Part shown: one piece after another, positions 8,800 to 15,153 of the stretch
Layout of the letters: every line of letters starts with the position of its first letter
Numbering within the stretch: the first letter of the stretch is position 1
Source: Orbaceae bacterium ESL0721
Lineage (GTDB): Bacteria; Pseudomonadota; Gammaproteobacteria; Enterobacterales; Orbaceae
NCBI GenBank assembly: GCA_029433365.1
Contig: JAQTHZ010000001.1
Span: 930,001-994,000, forward strand
DNA length: 64,000 nucleotides
Reading direction: 5' to 3'
Program-made: the position numbers and the translations under genes
The notes under the pieces: model-generated
The model's input: the letters and a program-made list of their open reading frames with translations, nothing else
Database searches by the model: none
Told to the model about the DNA's origin: nothing

Positions 8800-8821
8800 C
8801 TGCTTTAAAAACCCAACATAG
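8699..8821 (+). pseudogene. C-terminal stub of an EndoU-like toxin, copy 1 (disrupted)
   Basis: The frame reads NFHFAVLNIENS, then MWTGTSSSGLKIEG, before changing to unrelated residues and a stop. The intact tail in the second copy (10854-11013) ends GATAWSVYKGK. A late block with a SSG-x-K-I-x-GY strand followed by TA-[YW] resembles the end of bacterial EndoU nuclease toxins (PF14436). The remnant is too short to be certain. Confidence 0.45.
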
Positions 8822-8839
8822 TGATAGGAAAGAGGCCAG

Positions 8840-8868
8840 CAAATTTATCACAGTTGTAGGGCGGGTTA
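8840..8868 (+). repeat. Short carrier fragment
   Basis: A ~29-bp stretch encoding KFITVVGRV matches the effector at about 5936-5964 (KFITAVGRI). It is a tiny scrap of the carrier N-terminal half left between modules, showing that rearrangements also touched the region upstream of the homology arm. Confidence 0.45.
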
Positions 8869-8891
8869 AAAAATGGAGGTTTGTTACCATA

Positions 8892-9192
8892 ATGCTAATT
8901 GCTATTTATATTGCATATTATATTTTATCGGTAATCCCGATAATTATCTCTTATCAATTTCGTAAACATACAATAAAAATTTATCAAAATAGTAGAGTAA
9001 TAAATACCAAACGACGTTATGCACTTTTTTTTAAATATATTTTTTTTCTGTTTTCAAGCAATAATCGCTGGATTTAGGGAAACGATCTTATCTATAAATG
9101 GTAATTTCGAAATATTAATTTTTTCTGCTTTTGTTTTTATTTACCTCTATATATTTATATCAATAGGCAGATTAGAAACTCCAAAACATTAA
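8892..9192 (+). pseudogene. Small membrane protein split by a frameshift at a T8 run
   Basis: Two overlapping frames together describe one hydrophobic protein. The first runs 8892-9077 and begins MLIAIYIAYYILSVIPIIIS; the second runs 9019-9192, continues with further hydrophobic segments and ends SIGRLETPKH. The frames switch at a run of eight T residues at about 9025-9032. With the frame restored, the product would be about 100 residues with three to four membrane segments, like immunity proteins against pore-forming or periplasm-acting toxins (inference). It may be a dead gene, a slippage-controlled gene or two short peptides. Confidence 0.4.
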
Positions 9193-9227
9193 TTTTATAA
9201 GAAAAATTCAAATTATATAAACCTTTA

Positions 9228-9277
9228 ATCCTTGATAGTAACGAAGTTGTTTAAACATGTAGCTACTCATCAAGGAT
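9228..9277. repeat. Imperfect dyad at the edge of the second homology arm
   Basis: ATCCTTGAT (9228-9236) faces ATCAAGGAT (9269-9277), with weaker pairing inward, immediately before the second effector copy begins at 9289. No T tract follows, so a terminator is unlikely; it may mark an old module boundary. Confidence 0.35.
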
Positions 9278-10631
9278 ATCGATAAAATCCAAAAAATTAA
9301 CCTATCAACATGTTGAGTTAAAGCCTGCTGAGGGGTTCTATCTCAAGTTTCATAAAGACCATAAATATGCCATCACATCGGTTAGCGAAGGTCACAGGTT
9401 TATTGGTCGCTTTAATCCGCAGGGTCTCGCAGATATCAAAGTACCCCAAAAGTGGGCACATATTGATGATTGGCAGCTTGAGACAAGTGCGGTTGATATC
9501 TCATTTATAGACCATTTTTTTAGCCATATTGAGCCAGATAAACTTATCAATGCAGCCGAAGGGGCAGAAATAGGTCACTCATTACTTGGTGCAACTAGCG
9601 GGCTGATTGGTGGTATAACCGGTTACCTTTATGGCGATACCATCAAATCGTCCTACACTAAATATGAGAATCAAATCATCGGTGGCGTACAGGTAGCAGG
9701 AGGAGTATTAACCCTAGCTGTTGCTGGTACAATTGAAGGGGCATCACTTGGCACAGGAACAGCTGTTGCGGTTGCTTTAGGGTTTATTGGTAGTGACAAT
9801 ATTGCTGCTGGCATGAGCCGCATCTTAACTGACCAAGAGGTGACAACACTTGGGGAAGATGCTATAGCTTGGTCAGGGCTTGTACCAAAAGGGTATGAAG
9901 GGATTACCTACGGACTCGTTGACTTAGCGCTTGGCAGCAAAACAATGCTCCTAAATAAAGTCCCATCTGCTGCCCACAATATCGTCTCAATCAAATATGC
10001 AACCCCAGCAGGACAGCAGCCATCATTAATACGAGATATCAAAGTCTATATTGAAAAACTCTCTAAAAATAACCAAAGGTATCGGCATGAGATTGAACTA
10101 AAAGAGCCAACATTCAACCCCCGCGGCTCAGTAGGTGTTGCTAATGGAAGTGAGGCTCGCACACCTGTTAAAAAACCTGAGCTTGGCGAAGAAAATATTA
10201 TAAATAAAGTTGAAAGTGACATTGTTGATGCTAATAATGTTGATAAGATAAAAACTACTTCTGTTTTAAATGAATATGGACCTTTAAATGCTGGTTTATT
10301 GCCTTCAGATATTGCCAATACCTTTAGAAGTGGAACATATAAAGAAGTTATTACCACTGATACAACTACCTTATATAGAGTTTATGGTGGTAATGCGAAA
10401 GAATTGGGACCTTATTGGACTACTGAAAAACCATCAGGACCTGTTCAATCTATTATTGATAGTGCCTTAGATCCAAAATGGGGCAATACAGCAACAAAAG
10501 TTGCCGAAATTAAAGTCCCAGCAGGTGTTAAATTTTATGTAGGAGAAGCAGAAAAACAATCAGGTTTAGTTGGTGGCGGTAATCAAGTATTCTTTTTAGA
10601 TAAGGTGAATCCAGCATGGATAGTAAAATAA
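9255..10631 (+). pseudogene. 5'-truncated effector copy carrying toxin tip B (orphan cassette)
   Basis: The frame is open from just after an in-frame TAA at 9252 to 10631, but has no start codon until an internal Met at 9813 that lacks a ribosome site. From 9289 to 10137 it is the homology arm of the intact effector (carrier residues about 411-693). It then switches to a short linker and toxin B (see 8009-8476). This is the layout of orphan CdiA-CT or Rhs-CT cassettes: a promoterless toxin tip with an upstream arm homologous to the expressed gene. Recombination through the arm would replace tip A with tip B. Immunity B overlaps the 3' end. Confidence 0.8.
9289..10137 (+). repeat. Effector homology arm, copy 2
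   Basis: A gap-free 849-bp counterpart of 6328-7176. Its boundaries match the first copy to the base, on the left at CCAAAAAATTAAC and on the right at GTAGGTG. Confidence 0.85.
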
Positions 10632-10952
10632 TATGGGAAACAATTGATCATTTTAATTCTTATAATGAATATGAAGAATTTTATAATTTTTTATGTACAC
10701 AAACGTTTAATGGCTTAATTGAACAAGTGCCCGTTACAAAATATTATGCGGGTGAAAATTTAGATGAATATTGGTTTAAAAATAGCAAAGGAAGTATATG
10801 GAGACTAGTAGCTCCTGATTTTCCTTTTAAGGGTTATTGGGGACCTGTTTGTTAATTTTCATTTTGCAGTCTTAAATATTGAAAATTCAATTCAACATTC
10901 TACAAATACTGAAATGTGGACTAACATCTTCAAGTGGTTTAAAAATTGAAGG
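10204..10952 (+). repeat. Toxin B / immunity B module, direct repeat copy 2
   Basis: Counterpart of 8049-8799, here still attached to the carrier arm, so probably the parental arrangement. A 2-bp deletion near 10921 relative to copy 1 shifts the EndoU-like stub. Confidence 0.85.
10616..10855 (+). CDS. Immunity protein for toxin B (copy 2)
   Basis: A 79-residue protein almost identical to the product of 8461-8700, starting inside the last codons of toxin B (16-base overlap). This copy sits behind the cassette that still has the carrier arm. Keeping two nearly identical copies suggests either recent duplication or selection to retain resistance whatever the state of the toxin tips (inference). 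Confidence 0.65.
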   Translation: MDSKIIWETIDHFNSYNEYEEFYNFLCTQTFNGLIEQVPVTKYYAGENLDEYWFKNSKGSIWRLVAPDFPFKGYWGPVC

Positions 10953-11013
10953 TTATTATGAAAAACCAAATGGTACAGGAGCAACTGCGTGGTCTGTTTA
11001 TAAAGGAAAATAA
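10854..11013 (+). pseudogene. C-terminal stub of an EndoU-like toxin, copy 2
   Basis: The stub begins NFHFAVLNIENS, is broken by a 2-bp deletion near 10921, and resumes as SSSGLKIEGYYEKPNGTG ending TAWSVYKGK with a stop at 11011-11013. The next gene starts one base later, the spacing expected of a toxin and its immunity gene. Resemblance to the final strands of EndoU nuclease toxins is suggestive only. Confidence 0.5.
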
Positions 11014-11014
11014 T

Positions 11015-11503
11015 ATGTTAAATGATCAAATTACTTTTTGGTTTAATGATGCAAGTTTTTCTCCAATAGGGGGAAAACTTAAAATAGATACTAGTAGTAA
11101 TAAAACATTTGGATATGGAGCAAGAGAAATTGCAGATTGGTTAAGAAGTGATCTTCAATATTCAATCAATTCTGTCAATATTTGGATCAATAATCTTACT
11201 GATTTAGAAAATAGCAGAGCACCAAATGGTAATTTTGGTATAGGTAATGCGCATTGGGTATTAATTAAGGGAGATTATGTATTTTTAGGCACTGAATATG
11301 TCGAGGAACAACAAGTTTTAATGACAAGAGAACAATTATTATATGTTCTTGAGCAATATAAGGCGTTTTTGGAAGGTAATTATAAAGATCCAAATAATCC
11401 TCCTGATCCTATTGATGTGGAATTTATTGCTGAAGGTCAAGATGCAATAAATAAATATGAAAGGTTAGAAGGAGCTCATTGTATTCCTTATGATTTTTGT
11501 TAA
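11015..11503 (+). CDS. Orphan immunity protein (partner of the EndoU-like stub)
   Basis: A 162-residue soluble acidic protein. I start it at 11015 because AAAGGAAAAT lies just upstream and because the stop of the toxin stub is one base before it. Visible features are YGAREIADWLRSDL, an HWVLIKGDYVFLG strand and a C-terminal MTREQLLYVLEQYKAFLEG helix, a fold-like order seen in several small immunity families, but I cannot name the family. Its toxin survives only as a stub, so this looks like retained immunity without the weapon. Confidence 0.6.
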   Translation: MLNDQITFWFNDASFSPIGGKLKIDTSSNKTFGYGAREIADWLRSDLQYSINSVNIWINNLTDLENSRAPNGNFGIGNAHWVLIKGDYVFLGTEYVEEQQVLMTREQLLYVLEQYKAFLEGNYKDPNNPPDPIDVEFIAEGQDAINKYERLEGAHCIPYDFC

Positions 11504-11602
11504 GAAAGCCTCTTAGCGGATAAACAGTTAGATAAACTACGAGAGCAGGTAAAAACGGAGTTAGGGGCAAATGAATCTTTTAAATTATTAAAGACAAAAT
11601 AA
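11504..11602 (+). pseudogene. C-terminal stub of an unidentified toxin
   Basis: Thirty-two codons (ESLLADKQLDKLREQ, then a short tail ending LLKTK) run directly into the next gene with a TAATG stop-start overlap. The base composition is closer to the carrier than to the immunity genes. It reads as the last piece of a displaced toxin whose partner is the Imm35-like gene. Confidence 0.45.
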
Positions 11603-11865
11603 TGATTACTTTTGATAATGCCGTGCAAAAAGCAAACGAATATATAAAAGATTCTGATATTCCACTTGTTATTACTCTACAAGGTCGTTTCTCCGAAGGA
11701 TGGTTTTTTTGTTTTCAATCAAAAGAGTATCTCGAAACTGGTGAATCATCTTGTCAATCAAAACCAAATATTCAAGGACCCGGTCCGCAAAGAATAATAG
11801 TTGGACAGAAGGGCGAAATGTATTACACAAGTGATCATTATAAAACATTTATTAAAATCAAATAG
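11602..11865 (+). CDS. Imm35-like orphan immunity protein
   Basis: An 87-residue protein with the order ITFDNAVQKA, a GWFFCFQSKEYLETG block, GPGPQRIIV and a final GEMYYTS strand. This resembles the Imm35 / YrhB family (Pfam PF15567), in which a GW-x-F-x-Y-S-x-Y block precedes a conserved P-x-I-V-D-like strand. ATG overlaps the stop of the preceding toxin stub (TAATG), so it was coupled to that toxin. It is followed after 8 bases by a barstar-like gene, suggesting a run of accumulated immunity genes. Confidence 0.55.
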   Translation: MITFDNAVQKANEYIKDSDIPLVITLQGRFSEGWFFCFQSKEYLETGESSCQSKPNIQGPGPQRIIVGQKGEMYYTSDHYKTFIKIK

Positions 11866-11873
11866 GAATAATA

Positions 11874-12248
11874 ATGAAATTAAATTTTAAATTTATTGAA
11901 GGATCTGCTTCTTATGACACAGCAAATGTATTTTTTGTAAGACTTGATCCTAAAATCACATCTACAGATGAATTAATAAAATCAATTTATTACTTATTAT
12001 GGTTTCCAGGTTATTTTGGGTTTAACTGGAATGCTTTAGAAGATTTTTTGACTGATTTTGGTTGGATAGCAGAATTCAAAATTGTTATTTCCCATGATGA
12101 TTTACCAAATATAAATGAATTTGACTTAAAAACCTATCTAGAAATTTTGAATGAATCAATTTTAAATTTGGCAATCAATGGCGAACATGAACTTGAAATT
12201 ATCTTTCAAAAAAAAGATGAAGAAATAATAAAAAAATTGTTATCTTAA
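11874..12248 (+). CDS. Barstar-family ribonuclease inhibitor (orphan immunity)
   Basis: A 124-residue protein with strong barstar (PF01337) features: LIKSIYYLLWFPGYFGFNWN followed by ALEDFLTDFGWI, then ISHDDLP and a C-terminal HELEIIF strand. Barstar-type inhibitors bind and block barnase-like RNases, so the cognate toxin was probably a barnase- or EndoU-class RNase tip, but none is present here. The gene starts 8 bases after the Imm35-like gene and they are probably co-expressed. AGGAATAAT provides a ribosome site. Start and length are typical of the family. Confidence 0.85.
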   Translation: MKLNFKFIEGSASYDTANVFFVRLDPKITSTDELIKSIYYLLWFPGYFGFNWNALEDFLTDFGWIAEFKIVISHDDLPNINEFDLKTYLEILNESILNLAINGEHELEIIFQKKDEEIIKKLLS

Positions 12249-12254
12249 GAAAAG

Positions 12255-12441
12255 GTTAACTTAAAATATAGCGGTGAAATAGCCGAAGACACCATCCGCA
12301 ACCTCCTCTATAACGGCAAACCAAACAACGAACTGACCGAAACTGAAAAAGAGAACATCAAAAAAGTCTTTTGTCCCAACAAAAAATTTTACAATTCATT
12401 ATGCTAAAAATGGGGTACATATCGTACCTGCGAGACCTTAA
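12255..12441 (+). pseudogene. Frameshifted C-terminal stub of a toxin ending HIVPARP
   Basis: In one frame 12255-12407 reads VNLKYSGEIAEDTIRNLLYN and continues to a stop. A second frame takes over near the A-rich run at about 12360-12370 and ends TKNFTIHYAKNGVHIVPARP at 12441. Together they look like one toxin tail broken by a frameshift. The KNGVHIVP-type ending recurs in small nuclease toxins of contact-dependent systems. The first part has a visibly higher GC content than the flanking immunity genes. The next gene starts three bases after the stop. Confidence 0.5.
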
Positions 12442-12443
12442 TT

Positions 12444-12776
12444 ATGTATTCAGATAAAACCAGAAAAGAACAGATAGAATTAGAAAATAGAGTTAATGCA
12501 TCTACTATGTATAGTTTGCTTGATAGAGCAACAAAAAAAATGCGAGGTATAACTGCAAGTGTGATAAATGATGATTTAACCATAGAAATATTTTTTGATA
12601 GTGAATTAACTGAAGAAGAAAAAGAAGAGATGGAATGCGCTCACACAGAAATTATTTCTGATTTATATCAAGAATTTATAGGGATGTATTTAAATCTTTC
12701 AATTATTTCATCTGAAATTCCGTTATATGATAAAAAAGGAAATTTAGGCTGGTTTTATCTACGTAAGGAATATTAA
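12444..12776 (+). CDS. Orphan immunity protein (partner of the HIVPARP toxin stub)
   Basis: A 110-residue soluble acidic protein: NASTMYSLLDRATKKMRGIT, a central acidic helix with EEEKEEMECAHTEIISD, and a C-terminal GWFYLRKEY. It starts three bases after the stop of the toxin stub. I have no firm family name, although MECA-x-TEIISD and a terminal YLRKE recur in immunity proteins next to RNase-type tips (from memory, unverified). It is followed by a perfect 12-bp hairpin. Confidence 0.55.
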   Translation: MYSDKTRKEQIELENRVNASTMYSLLDRATKKMRGITASVINDDLTIEIFFDSELTEEEKEEMECAHTEIISDLYQEFIGMYLNLSIISSEIPLYDKKGNLGWFYLRKEY

Positions 12777-12781
12777 ATTGA

Positions 12782-12818
12782 TTAACAAGATCCAAAGTTA
12801 ATCCTAGGATCTTGTTAA
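12782..12818. terminator. Hairpin after an orphan immunity gene
   Basis: TTAACAAGATCC (12782-12793) pairs perfectly with GGATCTTGTTAA (12807-12818) across 13 bases, starting 6 bases after the immunity stop. There is no long T run, so termination strength is unclear. Confidence 0.5.
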
Positions 12819-12839
12819 CATCGCCCTAAAGTAAAAAAT

Positions 12840-13172
12840 ATGAAATATATATCTGTTCCCATAAATACGAATGCTATGAAACGTCTTGATTTTGATAATT
12901 GCATAGATGGTGATCTTATAGAATTAAAGCTTAATGAAGATAACTATAATGAATTATTAAAGTCTAATATCCTTAATCAATTAAATAATGAGCTTGAAAT
13001 AAATATTGATGATTATGAAGATGAAAAAATAATTAATATTGATCAGCTTATAATAGCAAAAAATATTATCGAAAAATCAATAGCATCAAATAAAAAAGAA
13101 ATATTAATAAAACTATTGGCTCAAGTTGACAATGCAATAAAATATAAAACAGGTCTCTTTTTTTATTTTTAA
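12840..13172 (+). CDS. Immunity protein for toxin A (copy 2)
   Basis: A 110-residue near-duplicate of the product of 7564-7896 (Asn for Ser early, Glu for Gly in the middle). No toxin A sequence precedes it, and only a weak ribosome site (AAAGTAAAAAAT) is visible, so it depends on upstream transcription or its own weak promoter. With copy 1 it gives two resistance genes for tip A. Confidence 0.6.
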   Translation: MKYISVPINTNAMKRLDFDNCIDGDLIELKLNEDNYNELLKSNILNQLNNELEINIDDYEDEKIINIDQLIIAKNIIEKSIASNKKEILIKLLAQVDNAIKYKTGLFFYF

Positions 13173-13229
13173 AGTTATAAACTAATATGATTAATAATTA
13201 GTATAAATTATATATATTTTTATCCAGCC

Positions 13230-13270
13230 AACCCTAAAACATTAATAAGATAAAACAATGTTTTAGGGTT
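13230..13270. repeat. Paired 14-mer, perfect inverted repeat
   Basis: AACCCTAAAACATT (13230-13243) and its complement (13257-13270) flank a 13-base loop, as at 7955-7995. It lies 57 bp after immunity A copy 2. Confidence 0.75.
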
Positions 13271-13284
13271 ATTTTTATCTATAA

Positions 13285-13397
13285 ACAACTTAACCTTTAG
13301 TGATATTAAAAAACAGTGCTCACTATAAAGTTGACCACGCATCAATTAGTGTTGGCACTAGTAACAGCTCACCAACTGCCCCAGCCATCTACCATAA
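13285..13397 (+). pseudogene. Hemagglutinin/CdiA-type repeat remnant
   Basis: Ignoring one extra A near 13310, the frame reads NLTFSDIKNSAHYKVDHASI then SVGTSNSSPTAP. SDIKNSA-type strands followed by a G-T-S turn are typical of filamentous-hemagglutinin repeats in CdiA/FhaB exoproteins. The fragment has no start, ends at the TAA at 13395 and joins the third effector copy at 13401. It suggests that part of this island came from a two-partner (CdiB/CdiA) locus. Confidence 0.4.
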
Positions 13398-14168
13398 AGC
13401 GGAGTACAGGTAGCTAGCGGGGTATTAACATTAGCTTTAGCTGGAACAATTGAAGGTATAACCGTTGGCGCAGGCACTCCTGTTGCTGTTGCGTTTATTG
13501 GTAGTGACAATATTGCTGCTGGTATGAGCCGCATCTTAACAGATGGAGAGGTGACAACCCTTGAAGAGGATGCTATAGCTTGGTCGGGACTTGTGCCAAA
13601 AGGGTATGAAGAGATTACTTACGGACTCGTTGACTTAGCCCTTGGCAGTAAAACGATGCTCCTAAATAAAGTCCCATCTGCTGCTCACAATATCGTCTCA
13701 ATCAAATATGCGACCCCAGCCGGACAGCAGCCATTATTAATACGAGACATCAAAGTCCATATTGAAAAACTCTCTAAAAATAACCAAAGGTACCGGCATG
13801 TTATAGAGTTAAAGGATGCTGATATACTTGCTGAAAAAAACACTTATTTTTTTAGCGAATTAAACGCAATAGAATTAAAACAATTAGATAGGAAATTTAA
13901 ACATGCTGTCGATTTTGACATAATAACGACAAAGAAAAATGCAGAAACTATTAATCAATTTGAAGCTGCAATCAAAAATCATATGAATGATATATCAATA
14001 ATATCTCATGGGACTTATGGTTTTATGAAAGATTCAAGAGTATTTTTTAATCCAAATACAAATAATGTAGTGGTTCTTGATAAGTTTGGTAATTTTGTTA
14101 CAGGGTTTAAATTAGTACCTGGAACATCTCAATATGAAAACTATATGAAAAATGGAGTATTACGATGA
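13398..14168 (+). pseudogene. 5'-truncated effector copy carrying a colicin D-like tRNase tip (orphan cassette)
   Basis: Open from 13398 with no start before the internal Met at 13524. 13401-13814 is a shortened homology arm of the effector. The tip from about residue 100 of the internal frame onward matches the colicin D nuclease domain: LDRKFKHAVDF with the Lys and His that are catalytic in colicin D, TKKNAETINQFEAAI, SHGTYGF, VFFNPNTNNVVVLD and GFKLVPGTSQYENY. Colicin D cleaves the anticodon loop of tRNA-Arg isoacceptors (established for that family). No colicin receptor or translocation domain is present; the carrier arm replaces them. The immunity gene overlaps the stop by ATGA. Confidence 0.8.
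13401..13814 (+). repeat. Effector homology arm, copy 3 (shorter and more diverged)
   Basis: Matches the 3' half of the arm at 6328-7176, with a two-codon deletion in the AVALGF region and more substitutions at its left end. It is about 414 bp long. Confidence 0.8.
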
Positions 14169-14431
14169 GTTTGATAACACTGGAATTTATAAAGTCATTT
14201 GTTAATGGGCGAATAACTTCTACCGTCTTTACAGAAGCATATATGGAGCTTTACCGTATTGAACGCGATAATAATATATTAATTAAAGAAGATAAAAGGG
14301 TAGGTCAATGTTTATCAACAATTTTTTGTTTGGCAGATCTCTATAATCCCAGCTTAAATAGAGCTGATTATGAGTTAGATGATGATCAATTAATAGAACA
14401 AGTTAAAAATGAATTAAATCAAATAGAATGA
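14165..14431 (+). CDS. Colicin D-type immunity protein
   Basis: An 88-residue protein matching the colicin D immunity family (PF09204): LEFIKSFVNGRITSTVFTEA, then YRIERDN, CLSTIFCLADLYNP and a C-terminal ADYELDDDQLIEQVKNEL. The family blocks the active site of colicin D-type tRNases by mimicking tRNA charge. Its ATG overlaps the toxin stop (ATGA), so translation would be coupled if the tip were expressed. Length and order of conserved blocks agree with the plasmid-borne ImmD. Good confidence in the family; expression is uncertain because the toxin copy lacks a start. Confidence 0.85.
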   Translation: MSLITLEFIKSFVNGRITSTVFTEAYMELYRIERDNNILIKEDKRVGQCLSTIFCLADLYNPSLNRADYELDDDQLIEQVKNELNQIE

Positions 14432-14525
14432 AATACTCCATAAAATAAAGAATCTATTTAAATTCTTTAGTATATAAATAGAATGATGGATATGTTATAT
14501 AACAATAAACAGACGCAACACCATC

Positions 14526-14576
14526 AACCCTAAAACATTGCTGGTTTTGGTGTTTGTGATGTAATGTTTTAGGGTT
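14526..14576. repeat. Paired 14-mer, perfect inverted repeat
   Basis: AACCCTAAAACATT (14526-14539) and its complement (14563-14576) flank a 23-base loop. It closes the toxin island and touches the stop codon of the convergent lipoprotein gene (14575-14577). Confidence 0.75.
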
Positions 14577-15153
14577 ATTTAGATTTAAACATGTTAATTT
14601 TTGAAAAGATTCTATCTATCTCTTGTTGTTTTTGATCCATAAGGATTTTGAAATATTTTAATTCATTTAACATGATGGCGGCATTTTCTCTATTAATAAG
14701 AACATATTTATTTAATCCTGAGACCGCTAAATATGGAATGTTATTATCATCAATATATAATCGGTAAATAGAATTTTCCCCTAGTTGCCCCCAAGATGAA
14801 GTTGTTTCTAATGGGTGTTCTTTTTTGTATTGTTCAGAACCATTCGCCCATTTAATGAAATTTGCAACAGTATCATATTGTTTTGAAAAACTATGTTGCG
14901 TAAAACTACCAGCCATAAGTTTTTCAGAAACAGTAAAATAGTCAGAATACTTACCATGTGTTTGAAATTCTACATATAAATATTCATTATATATTTTATT
15001 CTTATCACACCTATTATCATTTATAACACAAATGGTTACTATTACATTTGAACGGTAGTTTTTAGTTAAATATGTATCATAAATATATGATCTTAATGTA
15101 TTAACACTACATCCATTTAAAAATATACAGCAACAAACTATTATTATTCTCAT
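14575..15153 (-). CDS. Hypothetical lipoprotein
   Basis: A 192-residue protein with a short signal and lipobox ending FLNGC, so a probable membrane-anchored periplasmic lipoprotein. I start at 15153 because AAAGAGAG precedes it; a longer TTG start at 15189 would spoil the signal. The mature part has SWGQLGENSIYRLYID and ends with a Lys/Gln-rich helix (DQKQQEIDRIFSKI). I do not recognise the family. It is convergent with the toxin array and shares its AT-rich composition, so it could be an accessory or periplasmic immunity lipoprotein; nothing proves this. Confidence 0.6.
   Translation of the reverse strand: MRIIIVCCCIFLNGCSVNTLRSYIYDTYLTKNYRSNVIVTICVINDNRCDKNKIYNEYLYVEFQTHGKYSDYFTVSEKLMAGSFTQHSFSKQYDTVANFIKWANGSEQYKKEHPLETTSSWGQLGENSIYRLYIDDNNIPYLAVSGLNKYVLINRENAAIMLNELKYFKILMDQKQQEIDRIFSKINMFKSK

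Larger units (their letters stand above)
12840..13334 (+). repeat. Immunity A module, direct repeat copy 2
   Basis: Counterpart of 7564-8058 with a few substitutions and single-base indels, ending at the same TATAAAGTTGA string, after which the hemagglutinin-like remnant continues. Confidence 0.85.

Noticed and set aside
9813-10631. Treating the internal Met at 9813 as the start of an expressed toxin
   Set aside because: There is no ribosome site, and the homologous carrier sequence continues in frame upstream of it; the copy is a truncated cassette.
13398-14431. Interpreting the colicin D cassette as a plasmid colicin operon
   Set aside because: There is no receptor-binding or translocation domain, lysis gene or SOS box; the tip is fused to the effector arm.
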